From Scylla paramamosain (lineage: Eukaryota; Arthropoda; Malacostraca; Decapoda; Portunidae): 64,000 nt of DNA. Each line of letters begins with the position of its first letter. The first letter of the stretch is position 1. Both the position numbers and the translations under genes were made by a program. Of the stretch, positions 1 to 13,795 are shown one piece after another. The notes under the pieces are model-generated. The model was not told the DNA's origin, did not search any database, and was given only the letters and a program-made list of their open reading frames with translations. The stretch is from contig NC_087163.1 of assembly GCF_035594125.1 (NCBI RefSeq), positions 1,565,001 through 1,629,000 of the forward strand. Reading direction: 5' to 3'.

Positions 1-244
1 CAGGGATCGACGGAACGTTAGTGTAGAGCAGGGGGAGGATGGCAGTGAAGTAGTGGCGCAGGGGAGGGACACACGGGGGGAGGGATAGAGTGGATGAAGG
101 ATTGAAGTGAGTCTGTGGTGTGTATATGCGACTTATGAGTATTTTATAAGTTATTCCTTTTTACGTTGTTGTTTTTTGGCGTTTTATTGACCTCGACCAG
201 CGATCCATCAGGAGTATGACGTGTTGTTGACCCCGGCCTGTGTA

Positions 245-246
<2 letters not shown>

Positions 247-321
<75 letters not shown>

Positions 322-330
322 TGTGTGTGT
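247..330. repeat. (GT)n microsatellite
   Basis: About 73 bp of perfect GT followed by one A interruption and ten more bases of GT. HT-rich open frames across it are artefacts of the repeat. Confidence 0.97.
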
Positions 331-360
331 TTGTGTATGAACAATACGCGGAGCTAAATA

Positions 361-530
361 GGGCGGCGGCCTTCTGTGTGGTGGGGAGGGAGGGAGAGAA
401 GGAGGGAGAGAGTGGGAGGGAGGGAGGAAGAGGTGAGACAGAAGAAAAAAGAAAAGCAGGGAAAGGAAGGTAGGAGGTAAATAAAGAGATAAAGAGAAAT
501 GGGAAGAAACTGGTGGATGCATCTTGGACT

Positions 531-583
<53 letters not shown>

Positions 584-900
584 TGTGAGGAGGAGGGAAG
601 AGGGGATTGAAGGGGAAGGGAGAGTATTGGAAGCCAGGAAGGGAGGGATGAAGAAGGGAAGGGAGATATGATAGGGAGGGAAGGAAGGGATAGATGAAAG
701 AAAGGAAGGTGGCTGAGGAAAGGAAGATTGAAGGGGAAGTGAGTGATGGAAGGGGAAGGGGAGTGTTGGCTGGTGAAACAGACTTGAAGGGGTTAGGTAG
801 GAAAGCTGGGAAGTAGAGTGGGAGGGGAACGGAGGGCATGCTGGGAAGGGAGTGATGGGAGTGGGAAGGGGAGCTGGGAGGGGGACGCAAATCCATGTTC
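361..900. repeat. Degenerate purine-rich (GGA/GGAAG)n tract with a (GT)n block
   Basis: The plus strand is almost entirely G and A, in irregular GGGA, GGAAG and GAGG words. It is interrupted at 531-588 by a (GT)n array. Minus-strand frames here read as S/P/L-rich low complexity and I do not regard them as genes. Confidence 0.85.
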
Positions 901-3477
901 GAACGCAGGCAGGACCAGAATAGCCGCGCCAGGGGTCGAGGAGCCTGAGTCAGGGTGCAGCGTAATTAGCACTGTTTTGCTGCAAAGCCTCGCCTGTACT
1001 ACCGCTGCTCGCCTGCCTGACACCACCACTAACACACAGTCCCAGGCGATCTTGAGATCCCTGAGTGGCTGCTTTGGTGCTCAGATGATAATGAGTAGGT
1101 GGTCCCTGAGTGAGTGTTCTGAGTGTGCGTGTGTGCGTGCGTGGTGACTCCCACAGGCAGCAGTAGCAGGGGAGGCAAGCAGGTTGTGGCGCGGCGCGAG
1201 ACAGACAGATAGTAATTCCGTGCATGAAAGTTTTATGTCTGTATGGAAGAGTGAAAAATGTTGCGCCATTCAGCAGCGGTCAGTCCTGTGACTTGTAAAT
1301 GACACTTCGATTTCCATTTTTTATGAGTGCTGTCACTGTCCCCTGTGAATTTGTTTATAATGTCACTGGTAAAAGTCCGTCACTTCTGTATGGGCGTCAT
1401 CAGTACAATTCACGTGCTCTTCTTTGTCACACGTGCACCCATTTTTTCCTCCCTATCCCCTAAAGCAGCATGTCACGTGCACACAGTCCTCTGCCGCCAC
1501 ACCAGGAGGGCTGCACCATCGCCTCTTCTTAGTCAAGTAGAAATGAACTAAGGAAAGGGGTGTGTTATTCAGATTTATTGCCTGAGAGTGTTGGGGAGAG
1601 AGGTGAGGGAGATGGATTGGAGTGAGAGGCGAGGATTGGACTTAGTAAGGAGCTTAGAACCGGAGCGTAGGCTTGAGTTGCAGGTGGGAGCTGGACTAAA
1701 CTTTGCCTGGGCTGTAGCGGGTTATTGCTGAGGCTGGAGTGGGCTAATGATGCGTCTGCGGTAATCTGTGGGTGAAGCATAGGCTGTAGCTGTGGTGTGC
1801 GTCAGGTGAGCTGTGTGCTGAGTAGGTCCCTTTCCTTCGTGCAGGCTGGGGACATCTGCTGCTCGCGGCCAGTCTCCCCGTGATCCTCTGTTGACAGCTT
1901 CACGTCGCGGATTCCCTCATGTCCATGTGACTGAACCCTCGGGAACGTGTGGCAGATGCGGCAGCCGTCGATGTTGTTTACCAGCACACCCAATCATCCA
2001 CTGCGGCAGCGTAACCCATCGCTCGGGGATTAGTGATGCCCTGCAGTGACTTGGCTGACCCCTGACCTCCACCCGCTCCCTCATGAGTTGCCAGGAAGCG
2101 TGTAGCGTTGTGCAGCGTACCACTGGCCACGCTGCTAATTGTTACGTGCAACGCTGATGGCTTAGATTACTGGAGTGCAGTGTGAAGTATTGAGACAAGG
2201 GAATGTATGTCGTGCTCCCTTTGTGTGGTGACGATCGATGTGTTTTGCATGATGGATAAGTGTGTGGGTGTGAGGGTGACCCACGCCGCCGCCCCCTCCC
2301 TCCCACACACACTAAGATCAATTCGTGTACTTCATATTGAGCTGCTAGTCGAAGTGTCGCTGAGGACTGAAATACTGAAGCAAAGGTCTGGCTGAGTGAC
2401 GTGCTGGACTCGTTCTTTGAAGTTAAATAATCTAGTGAAAATAGTAATCTGGAAGGTGTGAGAAGGTCAGATCACTCTCCGTGCTTGACCTGAGGTGAAG
2501 CAAAGACATGTACAATGCACTTCGAGGCACCGGAAGAAACGTCAGGGGGTGATGGGGGGAAGTCGTGAGCCTGACGCATCATGAGGGCAGTGAGGCTCAA
2601 GGCAGTGTCATGAGCTGCTGTACAGTAAATGATGGAGTGACACCAGGCGTTTATTTGTTAATAGCTAATATCTGGCAGGGTGCGGGGCAAGGTGGTGTAC
2701 GGGTGTAGGGCAGGGAGGGAACAGACCTGCTACTGGTGTGTGACGCCGCGGCTCACCCTCCTTGCCGTAACGCGTCAAGCAAAGGTCTTGCTAGCGCTTT
2801 CTGCTTGGGAATACGATGGAACCTGCCCTGCCACTGGAGTTTCTGCCAAAGTAATTTCCCTCTTCGTCATTGTAATGTGATCATTCATACATGTTTCATA
2901 TGTTTCTTAATTATCCAAAGGAACATCACCCAGACGCCCTTGATATTCCCTCCCATCACCCTTCGCTGCCGCCAGTCACCGCCCGTCACCGCCCATCACA
3001 CACACATTAACACAATTCTGTCAGAGTATTTTTCACTCCCAAATAAGGCAGCACACACTGCACTGCATGAATACAGCTGAGAAAAATCACGGTTGCTGTG
3101 AATTAAAGAGGTTAATGCGAGGGTGACTTGAAAAAGGCGGCGAAAAATGCTTACGAGGGATTTTATGGCGAGTGAATTATATGAATTAGTGAGCACCGGA
3201 GTGATTTATTGCTGGGGGTTTTATTCTGTCACGTGTGGAATTTCAGCCGGAACAGAGTGATATGTTTGCTTTATTTTTACTTATTTTTACGGCGAGAATA
3301 ATTAGTTTGAAAATGTCAGGGGTGTTTTGAGTTCCGGCGTGAGGAGGACAGGACAGCGGCCGCGCCTCAGGCTGGGAGTGGCGGCACCTGACACAGCAGG
3401 AGAAAACTTTGGATACGTTGTTGTTAGTAAGATTTAAGAGTTAGCGTGCGGCAACAGTCATCTGCGTCACGTGACAC
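901..3477. other. Unique sequence without a recognisable gene
   Basis: Moderate-GC DNA. Open frames are at most about 115 codons and overlap on both strands, with no recognisable domain. No RNA gene, tandem repeat or transposon end was seen. Intergenic or intronic DNA is the simplest reading. Confidence 0.5.
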
Positions 3478-3541
3478 TGGTAATAATAATACTACTCATA
3501 ATAATAATAATAATAATAATAGTAACCGTAATAATAATGAT
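3478..3541. repeat. (AAT)n microsatellite, imperfect
   Basis: AAT units broken by ACT and GTA variants. Confidence 0.9.
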
Positions 3542-3588
3542 GTGTTTGTGTATGAGGTGATATCCTTTCTCATGTGTTAGGCCATTCA

Positions 3589-3591
<3 letters not shown>

Positions 3592-3654
<63 letters not shown>
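3592..3654. repeat. (CA)n microsatellite
   Basis: Perfect dinucleotide array of about 63 bp. Confidence 0.97.
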
Positions 3655-3656
<2 letters not shown>

Positions 3657-3722
3657 CCCTCTCAGCCATACATGCCTCGCTGCAGATGGAGTGCCGCTAA
3701 ACGTGACACCAACTTTGCTACA

Positions 3723-3782
3723 CTCTCTCTCTCTCTCTCTCTCTCTCTGAAATTGTTTGACCTGCGGTGTCCTTGATTCGTT

Positions 3783-3831
<49 letters not shown>
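3723..3831. repeat. (CT)n - spacer - (GA)n inverted pair
   Basis: A 26-bp (CT)n block at 3723-3748 is followed, after a spacer of about 35 bp, by a 48-bp (GA)n block at 3784-3831. The arms are complementary, so a single strand could fold into a hairpin. Confidence 0.93.
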
Positions 3832-3833
<2 letters not shown>

Positions 3834-4390
3834 GAGGCGTGGTGGGAGAGGGGGCGCATCTGTTGTGTTGGAGAGAGGGAGTGGTATGGGGGTATGACCA
3901 GGAGAGACGTGGCTTCCTTCTGCTGCCTCAAAATATTTCTTACCTTAATTTTTTATAGTTTTTTTTTCTCTCTCTCTCCGAGGCGTTCGTTAGGCCGCCC
4001 CGGGTAGGCCTCATCTGGTATTAGGGTCATAGAGGGCTGGCCAGATGGTGTATTTTCCTTTTCATTTATCTTTTTTGTCTTTTTGTCCGTGTGTGTGTAG
4101 TGTGTTTGTCTCTTTCTGCTCGTCTGTCTGTCTCACGCTGCCTCCTTTATACGAGTTGTTTTCTGGATGAGTGTTGTGCCCTCCTGTGCTTTACTGAGAA
4201 TCGCAATGTTAAATAGAAATCATGTACGTGTGTTTGTGGTGGTGTTTGTCTTTCTCTTTCTGTCTGTCTCTCTCTCTGTCTGGCTCACACTGTCACCTCC
4301 GCGGCCTCATTAGGTGTGGTTAATGGTTGTTTTTTTTTTAATTAATATTGTGTAATTTCATGTGTTTTATTGACGGTCACAGTATTAACA

Positions 4391-4600
4391 CCCGTATTCT
4401 GAAACGCTCTGCTTTCTCACCACGACTATTTTGAAGGGCTACAGAGATGATTAGATGATCTTTCAAGAGTGTTTATTCTGATAATACTGTAGAAATCTGT
4501 TAATCTGTCACTACAACCATAAAAACCATTAAAAACCCGTGTAATTTGAACTAAACCTTTTCAAATGTAATTGAGGTGCGGCGCAGAAGTGCTGCAGTAC
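4391..4600 (+). mobile_element. Inverted-repeat MITE family, copy A
   Basis: The left end reads CCCGTATTCTGAAACGCTCT, matching the terminal inverted repeat of copies B and C. The interior follows the reverse complement of those copies: a CTCACCACGACTATTTT block, GAGATGATTAG, a TCACTA/ACCATAAAAACC block and GGTGCGGCGCAGAAG near the right end. The right terminal repeat is decayed by small deletions. It has no coding capacity, so it would be a non-autonomous DNA transposon. Superfamily is inferred from copy B. Confidence 0.75.
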
Positions 4601-4886
4601 ATTGTCCCTCAACCCGTGTGGCTGTGTGCTGGTGGCGGCGTGGTGGCAAGAACCCTTTGCCCCCGAGGAAGGCAGAAGATAAGTCGACAGCGAGAAAGTT
4701 TAAAGCGCACACTCCATGGTGAAATCAATGCTTCCTAAAGACGTTACGTAAAGCTGTATATTAAAGATAGAGAGTGAAATGTAATGCTTATTGAAATTAG
4801 AGTGATGTAAATGCGGCGAGGGGATAATGAGAATATGTAAATGCTTTAGAAAGTTTGTGAGAGTGGTTGTGTGTGCTAGGCCGTCA

Positions 4887-4887
<1 letters not shown>

Positions 4888-4961
<74 letters not shown>

Positions 4962-4962
4962 A
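4888..4962. repeat. (CA)n microsatellite
   Basis: Perfect array of about 74 bp. Confidence 0.97.
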
Positions 4963-5052
4963 TGTCATTAATTGAAGCGCAGGAAAGAAAGAAAAGAAAA
5001 ACTGTGAAGGTTAACCAGGAAGCCTAAAAGCCTCGCCGGATGTGGCGTGGGT

Positions 5053-5056
<4 letters not shown>

Positions 5057-5134
<78 letters not shown>
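5057..5134. repeat. (GA)n microsatellite
   Basis: Perfect array of about 78 bp. Confidence 0.97.
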
Positions 5135-5138
<4 letters not shown>

Positions 5139-5154
5139 ACCAACATGCAAGTTT

Positions 5155-5600
5155 AAAATAGTTAACCATGATAGATATACGTATATACATAAATAGACAG
5201 ATAGACACGTAGATGAATTATTAGACAGATAGAAAGGTAGATGGATAGATCAACAGCTAGGTAGTTAGACATGTGTGCTCCCTTCAAGACATGCATCATA
5301 CGAAAGCCAGTACAACATTCCATTTCTGACTCAGATTTGCGTTAAGAGCCATCAAACTCAAGACAGATAGACAGGTAGATAGATAGATGAACATATATAT
5401 ATTTATTCCCCTCACAAATGCATCATATGAAAACCAGTGCAGCATTACACTTCTGACCGACTGCGGCGAGAACCCTCCAACCCAAGACAGACAGAAAGAT
5501 AGATGATAAAAACGTATATTTATTACCCTCAAAATATCCAACATATGAAAGGCAGTACACTCCTGACTCACTGCGATAAGACACATGTAGGCGAGGCACT
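5155..5600. repeat. Tandem repeat of ~118-127 bp with (GATA)-like spacers
   Basis: Three units share a core starting ATGCATCATAYGAAARCCAG at 5291 and 5418, with a diverged third core at about 5536. Steps are 127 and 118 bp. Each unit holds a CTTCTGACTCA-like word, then a degenerate AGACAGATAGATAGATGA stretch and AT-rich DNA. A GATA-rich lead-in occupies 5160-5270. The minus-strand 155-codon frame at 5296-5763 arises from reading through these units and shows the same internal repetition. Confidence 0.8.
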
Positions 5601-5807
5601 GAGAGAGGCACCCATCAGTAACATAAACCCCGCCAAGTACCAGCTCTTCCCTGTTCTGATCAGTGGCACCAAGTCTTCCCCACCACACTGCTCCCTGAGA
5701 ATCCGTCCATCCATCCCTTGCGCCGTGATTGTCCGTCCTTTGAGAGTGACAAAAACCCACCACAAGAATTTCAACTTTTTACCACCTCCATTAGCAGTGT
5801 GTATGTA

Positions 5808-5810
<3 letters not shown>

Positions 5811-5859
<49 letters not shown>
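5811..5859. repeat. (GT)n microsatellite
   Basis: Perfect array of about 49 bp. Confidence 0.96.
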
Positions 5860-5860
<1 letters not shown>

Positions 5861-6084
5861 TGCGTCCATCCGGTGCCGCCCCTCCTGCAGTCTTCACCGC
5901 CTCTGTCCCTCATTAGTATAAGCGAGAGTGACGCAAATGACATGATGACCTGTTTAGTAGTGACGGGGGCAGGTAGGTGCGTCTCGGCCAGGTGCGGCGC
6001 CCCGTCCCGCCATCTTACCTGCGCGGGTGGGGTTGGTGCTGGTGGTGGTGAAAGAATGCCACAAGTTTAGCGTGTTGTGTCTGG

Positions 6085-6420
6085 AAGTTTTACACACGAT
6101 ACTGGTCATGTTGTCTTATTTTATTTCATTGTGTTTTCTCTTATTTTTGTGTTCCTTTCCTTTATTTTTTCGTCTGTTATTTTGTTGTTTTTGTTCTTCA
6201 CTCGCCTCCCTTCGGTCTTTTTTCTTATTTTTCCTTTCCAGTTTTAATTCATTTTCGTTGTCATTCAATTTTCTCTTCTCTCTCTTGCTTCTTTTATCTT
6301 TCCTTTCTTCGTTTTTTCCTCTTTTTTTTAATGAATTTTAACTTTCATTTACTTTTCTCTACTCCATTTCTTCATCTGCTTCTTGCTCTCCCGCCTCATC
6401 TCTCTTCTTTTTTGTATACA
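6085..6420. repeat. T-rich polypyrimidine tract
   Basis: Irregular CTTTT, TTTC and CTCTT words dominate the plus strand. The 104-codon F/L/S frame at 6027-6341 is a consequence of this composition. Confidence 0.75.
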
Positions 6421-6948
6421 TGTCAGATTTTAAGATGCTTCGACAGACCTCAAATCTTCACCCCACCTTCGCCTGAATGCTGGAGTTGAGTCACGGGGCG
6501 GGACATCAGGTCAGGTTCAGAATCACACCGTCATGACATCTAGCGCAATATTTGAGTCTGCTTTCACCTGCCTTGGTTTAAATTTGTAGGTCGTGCCGGG
6601 CAAAGTTGAAAAATCTCACTTAAGTTTCCTACGAGGCGAGATTCTGTGTTTTCTTTTCATCTCTGGTTATTAGGAAGAGAAACATTAACTTCTAACAAGA
6701 CTGGGTTCATCGCAGCTTATTAAGACTCAGCTGACAAGACTGATTCTGCCTCAGCTTTACCTTACAGCTTGATAAACGGACATTTTTTCTTCCTCTCAAG
6801 GTCATGTCAGTTTCATTCCATTCAACTTTATTTGGAAGACAATCAAGGTTTTCTCTCCTTTGCCATTTTCCTTGAATTTCCTCAATTTGATGTTAAGATT
6901 ACGAACGTTTACTGCGTTACAGCGGAAGGTATGGACACACACACATAC
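6421..6948. other. Unique AT-rich sequence, no feature seen
   Basis: No repeat, exon-like splice pair or recognisable protein was found here. Confidence 0.45.
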
Positions 6949-7107
6949 AAAAAAAAAAAAAAAAAGAGCGGGGAGGGGTGGAGAAAGGACTCATTATGAT
7001 CAGCCAAAGAAACAAGGAAGAAGAAAGAGAAACATAAGAGGCATGAGAGAAGAGGAGAGGGATGAGATTGAGGCTGGAGGAGTAGTAGTAGTAGTAGAGT
7101 TATATCG

Positions 7108-7151
<44 letters not shown>
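6949..7151. repeat. Poly(A), (GTA)n and (CA)n cluster
   Basis: A 15-base A run at about 6951-6965, a short (GTA)n at 7081-7097 and a 40-bp (CA)n at 7112-7151 lie in purine-rich DNA. Confidence 0.88.
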
Positions 7152-7152
<1 letters not shown>

Positions 7153-7641
7153 ACTCCACTAAACACCACCTTTCCTTTTCTTATTCACTCTCACGTCCTT
7201 CAGTCACTTCATCACTTTTCTCCTCCCATTTCCTCTTCCAGTCTTCCTTCCCCTTCCACTGTTCCCCTCCACTTGTATCCTCTCCTTCCAGCTGCACTCC
7301 TTCCCTCTCCCTTTCTCCTCCTTGTCTCCACGTTCCTCCCTCCACGTCACCCTCCTTCCCCAGTCTCATAGTCATTTACATCCTAGCTAATGACATTCTC
7401 TTATTAGTGTGTCATTTGTGCCTCGCATCACACGCTCAGGTCTGATCTGCCTCACTTAACGTCCTCTCTCCTCCTCCTCCTCCTCCTCCTCTTCCTCTTC
7501 CTCCTGGCGGTGCTGCTGTCTCTCCATATCTCTTACACGCGTCACAAACAAGACTAATTGGAGTTATGGATGGTCTTTCCTGCACCTTGTCTCTTCTTCC
7601 TCCTCCTCCTCCTCCTCCTCCTCCTCCTCCTCCTCCTCCTT
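7152..7641. repeat. Pyrimidine-rich DNA with two (CTC)n arrays
   Basis: C/T-rich words throughout. (CTC)n arrays lie at about 7470-7490 and 7591-7641 and encode poly-proline when read in frame. Confidence 0.85.
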
Positions 7642-7730
7642 CCCTCCATCCCGTGCCGAGTTGCAGGGTGGCGAAACTAACAGTTAAGAAGGAAGGCGAG
7701 GAAACTGCAAGAGTGTATCATGAAGGCCAT

Positions 7731-7874
<144 letters not shown>

Positions 7875-8172
7875 GGAGTGTTGCAATGTTTTATCAGCAA
7901 CATGTTATTACTGTCACGCTGGATTCATATTGCATTCATGTTGACTCACTGTTGGAATGAATTATTGAAGCTTAACACTTCGAGTGCAGATTACGCCGCT
8001 CCTTCTACGTGACGAACCAGGGGAGCGCTGACCCTCCTCCACACGGTTTCAAGATACTTATCCTCTAGTTTCTGATTATCGTTTTTAACCTGTGTTTGGG
8101 GACTGGCGCCTCAGTGATCCTTTTTTTTTTTCTTAATTTCTGTTGCCCTTGGCCAGTACGCCTCTTGCATAG

Positions 8173-8173
<1 letters not shown>

Positions 8174-8222
<49 letters not shown>
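8174..8222. repeat. (CA)n microsatellite
   Basis: Perfect array of about 49 bp. Confidence 0.96.
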
Positions 8223-9396
<1,174 letters not shown>

Positions 9397-9475
9397 AGAG
9401 AGAGCAAGAGAGGGAGAGGGAGAGGGAGAGAGAGAGAGAGGGAGAGGGAGAGGGAGTGGGAGTGGGGATAGGAGG
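9397..9475. repeat. (GGGAGA)n-like purine repeat
   Basis: GGGAGA hexamers interspersed with GA and ending in GGGAGT variants. Confidence 0.88.
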
Positions 9476-9624
9476 CTGAAATGAAGAGAGAAAAAGTGAG
9501 AGGAAACTAAGGAAGGAAAAAGTTCAAACAAGATAAGATGTTTGTATTGTACATGTGACAGTTTGTTGTTGTGTTGTCTCCTGAAACTTTACCCCGCTTT
9601 TTTATGTTTGCTTAATAAACACCA

Positions 9625-10172
<548 letters not shown>

Positions 10173-10350
10173 TTCCACGTATTTTTAACGCTTTGTTCTC
10201 TCATCTGGGCTATTTTCAAAGGCCTCAGAGATGATTAATTGTCCTTTCCGCTTTTGATGATGGTGAATCCTTGTTGCATTGCCATTAAAATCATGAAAAT
10301 ATCCTTGAATCCCTTGATAACTTCCATTGCAGCGAGTTAAAAGTAGCAGA
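10173..10350 (+). mobile_element. Inverted-repeat MITE family, copy D (decayed)
   Basis: A CACGTATTTTTAACGCTTTG left end resembles the family terminal repeat. A GGCTATTTTCAAAGGC block, CAGAGATGATTAATTG and ATTAAAATCATGAAAATAT then follow in the family order. The right portion is too diverged to place its end exactly. Orientation matches copy A. Confidence 0.6.
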
Positions 10351-10710
10351 GATGAAAGATGAAACATGAACGAGTATCACAGTGATGGACTCGAGCAAGC
10401 AAACAAATTCTTGATCGCTTAGTGCCTGAAGAAGGACGCGCCCTGGTGTACTGCGCCGCCACGTGTGTTGAGTCGCTGTCTTGCCCGCCAGGAGATACAA
10501 ACTTTGCAGCAATGCGTCATTTAGAAGAAAAATGTGGCGTCTTTTTCTTGACGGAAAGTGTGCATGTCAGCATTAGTCAGTATTAGCATGGACACACTGC
10601 CGTCACTCACTCTTGGACGTCCCTCAAGTGAGCGTGTAGCAGAGGTGTGGCGGAGGCGTTGCATGATTGAGCAAGAGAGACGCGGTTGAGGGGCCCCTTG
10701 TGCTTGTGTT

Positions 10711-10738
10711 TGTGGTGGTGGTGGTGGTGGTGGTGGTG
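10711..10738. repeat. (GGT)n microsatellite
   Basis: Perfect trinucleotide array of 28 bp. Confidence 0.93.
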
Positions 10739-10944
10739 AGGGTGCTAATGATGCTGGTGCAGAGAGCAAAACATTTCCGTGCTAAGGAGTCCAACCAAGA
10801 GCACACCAATGAGAAAAAGTCCACTCAGTTTCCTCTCCCACAGAATACAAATACAGGGGAAAATCTTTGTTCTCTTTCTCCTTAAAAAAAAAAAAAACAT
10901 CAATTTAGTTTCTGAGGTGTCTTGATAAACCTCTTCCGAAACCA

Positions 10945-11270
10945 GTTCAAGTTGCAGGAAGGGGAAAACAGAAGCAGGAAGGGAGCTCCGGAGTTTACTA
11001 ATGAATGGAATGAAAGAGTGAAGATGCTGGCTGGTTCTTTCATTGGTAAGGTTGACAGAATAGAGATGAGAGGAAGTAGAAAGTCTTGTGCAGTGCGGCC
11101 GTGGGAAGGGACGCGTGCAGTTATGTCAGCAGAGTAGTAGCCGTGGAAAATGATGACGCACGATAGTAAGAGATGCAACACTGTGGCGGTGGGTGAGTGA
11201 GATTGTCAAGAGTGTCATAGGAGAGTTCAGACGAAAAGCTTTTGATGCCTCCCTACAACGACGATAATTG
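10945..11270 (-). mobile_element. Non-LTR retrotransposon fragment 1 (reverse-transcriptase C-terminal part)
   Basis: On the minus strand a broken reading frame contains, in order, KAFRL (about 11240), HRHSVASLTI (about 11180) and, after a frameshift, FHGYYSADITARVP (about 11130). These match the order KAFRL, HRRNVASLAIFYRYFHA, NCSSDLANCMPP that I associate with the region after the polymerase domain of a LINE abundant in crabs. The coding frame is interrupted, so it is a dead 5'-truncated piece. Two related fragments lie at 31505-31700 and 39930-40235. The family name cannot be assigned from sequence alone. Confidence 0.75.
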
Positions 11271-11324
11271 TATTGATGGTAATATTGCTAACTATAATGA
11301 TGCTAATGATAACAGAAATAATGA

Positions 11325-11337
11325 TATGATGATGATT

Positions 11338-11381
<44 letters not shown>

Positions 11382-11415
11382 AATAATAATAGTAATAATA
11401 ATAATAACAATAACA
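11325..11415. repeat. (ATG)n(AAT)n compound microsatellite
   Basis: ATG units run to about 11381, then AAT units with single-base variants. The methionine/isoleucine run in translation is not a protein. Confidence 0.95.
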
Positions 11416-11550
11416 GTAGTAATAAAAGCCTAATGAGCTAGAGAGAAAGCAGGTGCACAGGTGTGTTGCATCGTGAGGTGATCATGTGGCCAGGTGTGTG
11501 CCAAGTGTATGCCGGGAACTGCACCTTATGTTGTAGGAACTTAAGACAAC

Positions 11551-11594
11551 CATCACCACCATCACCACCACCACCGCCGCTGCCGCCGCCGCCG
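11551..11594. repeat. (CAC)n to (CGC)n trinucleotide run
   Basis: CAC units grade into CGC units immediately before the GC-rich segment that follows. Confidence 0.85.
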
Positions 11595-11845
11595 GCAGGA
11601 GGAAGATGGCGTTAGCGTGGTGCTTGAGGGCTGCACGAATGGTCTCCTCACCGCATATCCTCCTCGCCATGACCTCATTTCTCCTGCAGAATATGTGGCT
11701 CTCGTCCCCGGAGCCTCGTCTCGCCCCCGCACCGCTGCCGCCGCCTCGCGTGACCCGCTTCAAGGTCACGGCGGCCCGGCCTCGCCCGCACGCCCTCCCC
11801 CACATAACATTATTGCTATTATTCCCGCGGTGCAATAATGTCTGA
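11595..11845. other. CpG-rich segment, open in several frames
   Basis: GC-rich DNA with frequent CpG. A plus-strand ATG in an AAGATGGCG context at 11606 opens 79 codons starting MALAWCLRAARMVSS, which resembles an N-terminal targeting peptide. Another plus frame and a 117-codon minus frame (11482-11835) are open over the same bases, as GC-rich DNA with few stops would allow. It could be a first exon or 5' region, but no splice or homology evidence supports a specific frame. Confidence 0.2.
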
Positions 11846-11951
11846 GAGGCTGCACCACTCTTCCTGCAAGCCTCCCTCCCCTTCCTCTTCCTCTCCGCTC
11901 CTTCCCCTTGCCTCGTTGGTCTTGACTCGGATTCTCTTCCCTCCTCGTCTC

Positions 11952-12011
11952 CCCTCGCCTCGCCCCGCCCCGCCCCGCCCCGCCTCGCCTCGCCTCGCCT
12001 CGCCTCGCCTC
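11952..12011. repeat. (CGCCC/CGCCT)n pentanucleotide repeat
   Basis: About twelve 5-bp units: CGCCC-type units first, then a block of CGCCT units. The minus strand is a G-rich array of spaced G runs. The DNA upstream (11850-11950) is C/T-rich. Confidence 0.9.
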
Positions 12012-13795
12012 ATACAGTTGTTCATCAGTGTTGATGATTTGTAATCTGTGCGGCTCGCGTCAGTCACCCGGCAGTGGTAGGTCAGCCCGCCATGAGGTGT
12101 ACTCTTTGTTATGGTGAGGGTGTCATCATCCTTCTCGCTGGCCTGCCGTTCATCGTCACCTAATATCCGCCAGGCCTTCCCGAGCCTTCCTCCAGCAGGG
12201 ATTATCGCCAGGGTTATGGCAGGCGGAGCTGCGTCTATTGATGCTTAATTACTGGCTGTGCTGCGTCGCCCTCTCCCTGATAAGTCCCCGGCCCTCCCAA
12301 CTCCCCAGTGCCTCGGCCTGCACTTAGCGGCGCCGCTGCCTTATCGTGATGATGCTTGGCGGCGCCCATTCCATCGCTCTTCCTTAAGACTGTCTTCGCG
12401 GCTTTAACTTTACATCAAAAATGCTCGCGGGGACTCCGCGCCAGTTGGAAACACGAGGTAGTGGAGCGAGTTAACCTTCCTAGGGTGTGACTGTGGACCA
12501 GACCATGCAAGTACATGACCGTGTCCCTTGTTCCCATCCGGGAAAAGCTGAAGCTGTCAGCACACTTTCCCGCAGTGTGTCGCCAACACACTGGCCATGT
12601 TCAGGTCAAATTGGTGGGCCCGCCGGTCCTGGTAGTTGTCATGGATCAGTCCAGCACAGCCCATGAGTCTGGGCACTCAGCCTGGATTAGGGCAGCACCT
12701 CAGCACCTCAGCACAACCTGGGGTGGTCTGGTTGGCTCTGCAGTGCGGCAGGCGGCAGCGGTGTCTTACTGAGGTGCAATTTGCCAGGCGGGAGTGAAGA
12801 ATGGCGGCCCTGGCGGGCAGTAAAGTTGTCCAGCAGCGCCGCTAATTGGAAACTTGTGTTCGCATTAACACCGTTGCGGCGAACATTAGCTCATCCCCGC
12901 CATTCACGCTCGCCAAACCTCACCTTCGCAAGAATGGAATCAATACAAACATGACAGTAGTTATCGTCTCAGCGGCCAGGCGTGGAAGCCGCTGCGGCTC
13001 AGTGACGTGGCCGCGGCGGACACTCCTCCCGGAGCGCTGTCTTCACCTAGCCACGAAGTTGTCCTCTCCTGCCCCGCGCCGCCCGCCTCACACCTCCAGC
13101 TGCCCCGCCTTGGCTATCAGTCTGAATAAAAGGTCGTTTGGAAAGGGTTATTTAATCCTCGAGGAGAAAATGGAAAGGAAACATAATTAGTGAAGGAAGC
13201 CCCTGCCTCTGTAGGGTAGCAACGGGGGTCAGGCCTCACTGGCGTGGCTTTTAGGGAAGATGAGATGATCACGGCACCGGATAATCAAAACTTTGCAGGG
13301 AAGGAAGGTTTTACGAGGCCCAGGCAGGTGCAGGTGTAGCTGTGGCGGGACTGTGTAGCCGTAATCAGGAAAAGCCGTGGCTCTGACGGTGAGGGTGTAG
13401 GCGAGAACTAAAGGGGGGAGGGGTGTATCAGAAGTAGAACCACGACATGAATTGGGAAAAGTTTGCAGTATGGAGCTAAAATATCCCCAGCTTTGCACGG
13501 GAACAGTTTTGACTTGCGGCACAGCGGTAACGAGGGGCTGATGGCGGGCGTGGTCTGGCAGCGGCCCGCGGCCCTCGCAAGGAAGACGAAAAATCTTTCC
13601 TTCCGTACGAAATATAGATTCTTGAAAACTCCTCTCTGTTCTCCTGAAGTATCGGAAACGCGCGCACCAAGTCTCTTCCGCCGCTCAGCACCGCGTTTGA
13701 ACTCAGCTTGTGCCAGAAGGAACATTCAGCGTTTATCCTGCACCAGTCAGCGGTAGAATCCTCCACCCTCACCCAGCGCGCCCCTGAATGCTAAG
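12012..13795. other. Unique GC-moderate sequence without a callable gene
   Basis: CpG-containing unique DNA. Open frames of 85-114 codons (for example 12515-12772, 12846-13190) and three mutually overlapping frames at 13230-13780 show no domain I recognise. No repeat array is present. Confidence 0.45.

Noticed and set aside
5296..5763. 155-codon minus-strand frame
   Set aside because: It reads through the 118-127 bp tandem repeat and shows the same internal repetition; no independent coding evidence.
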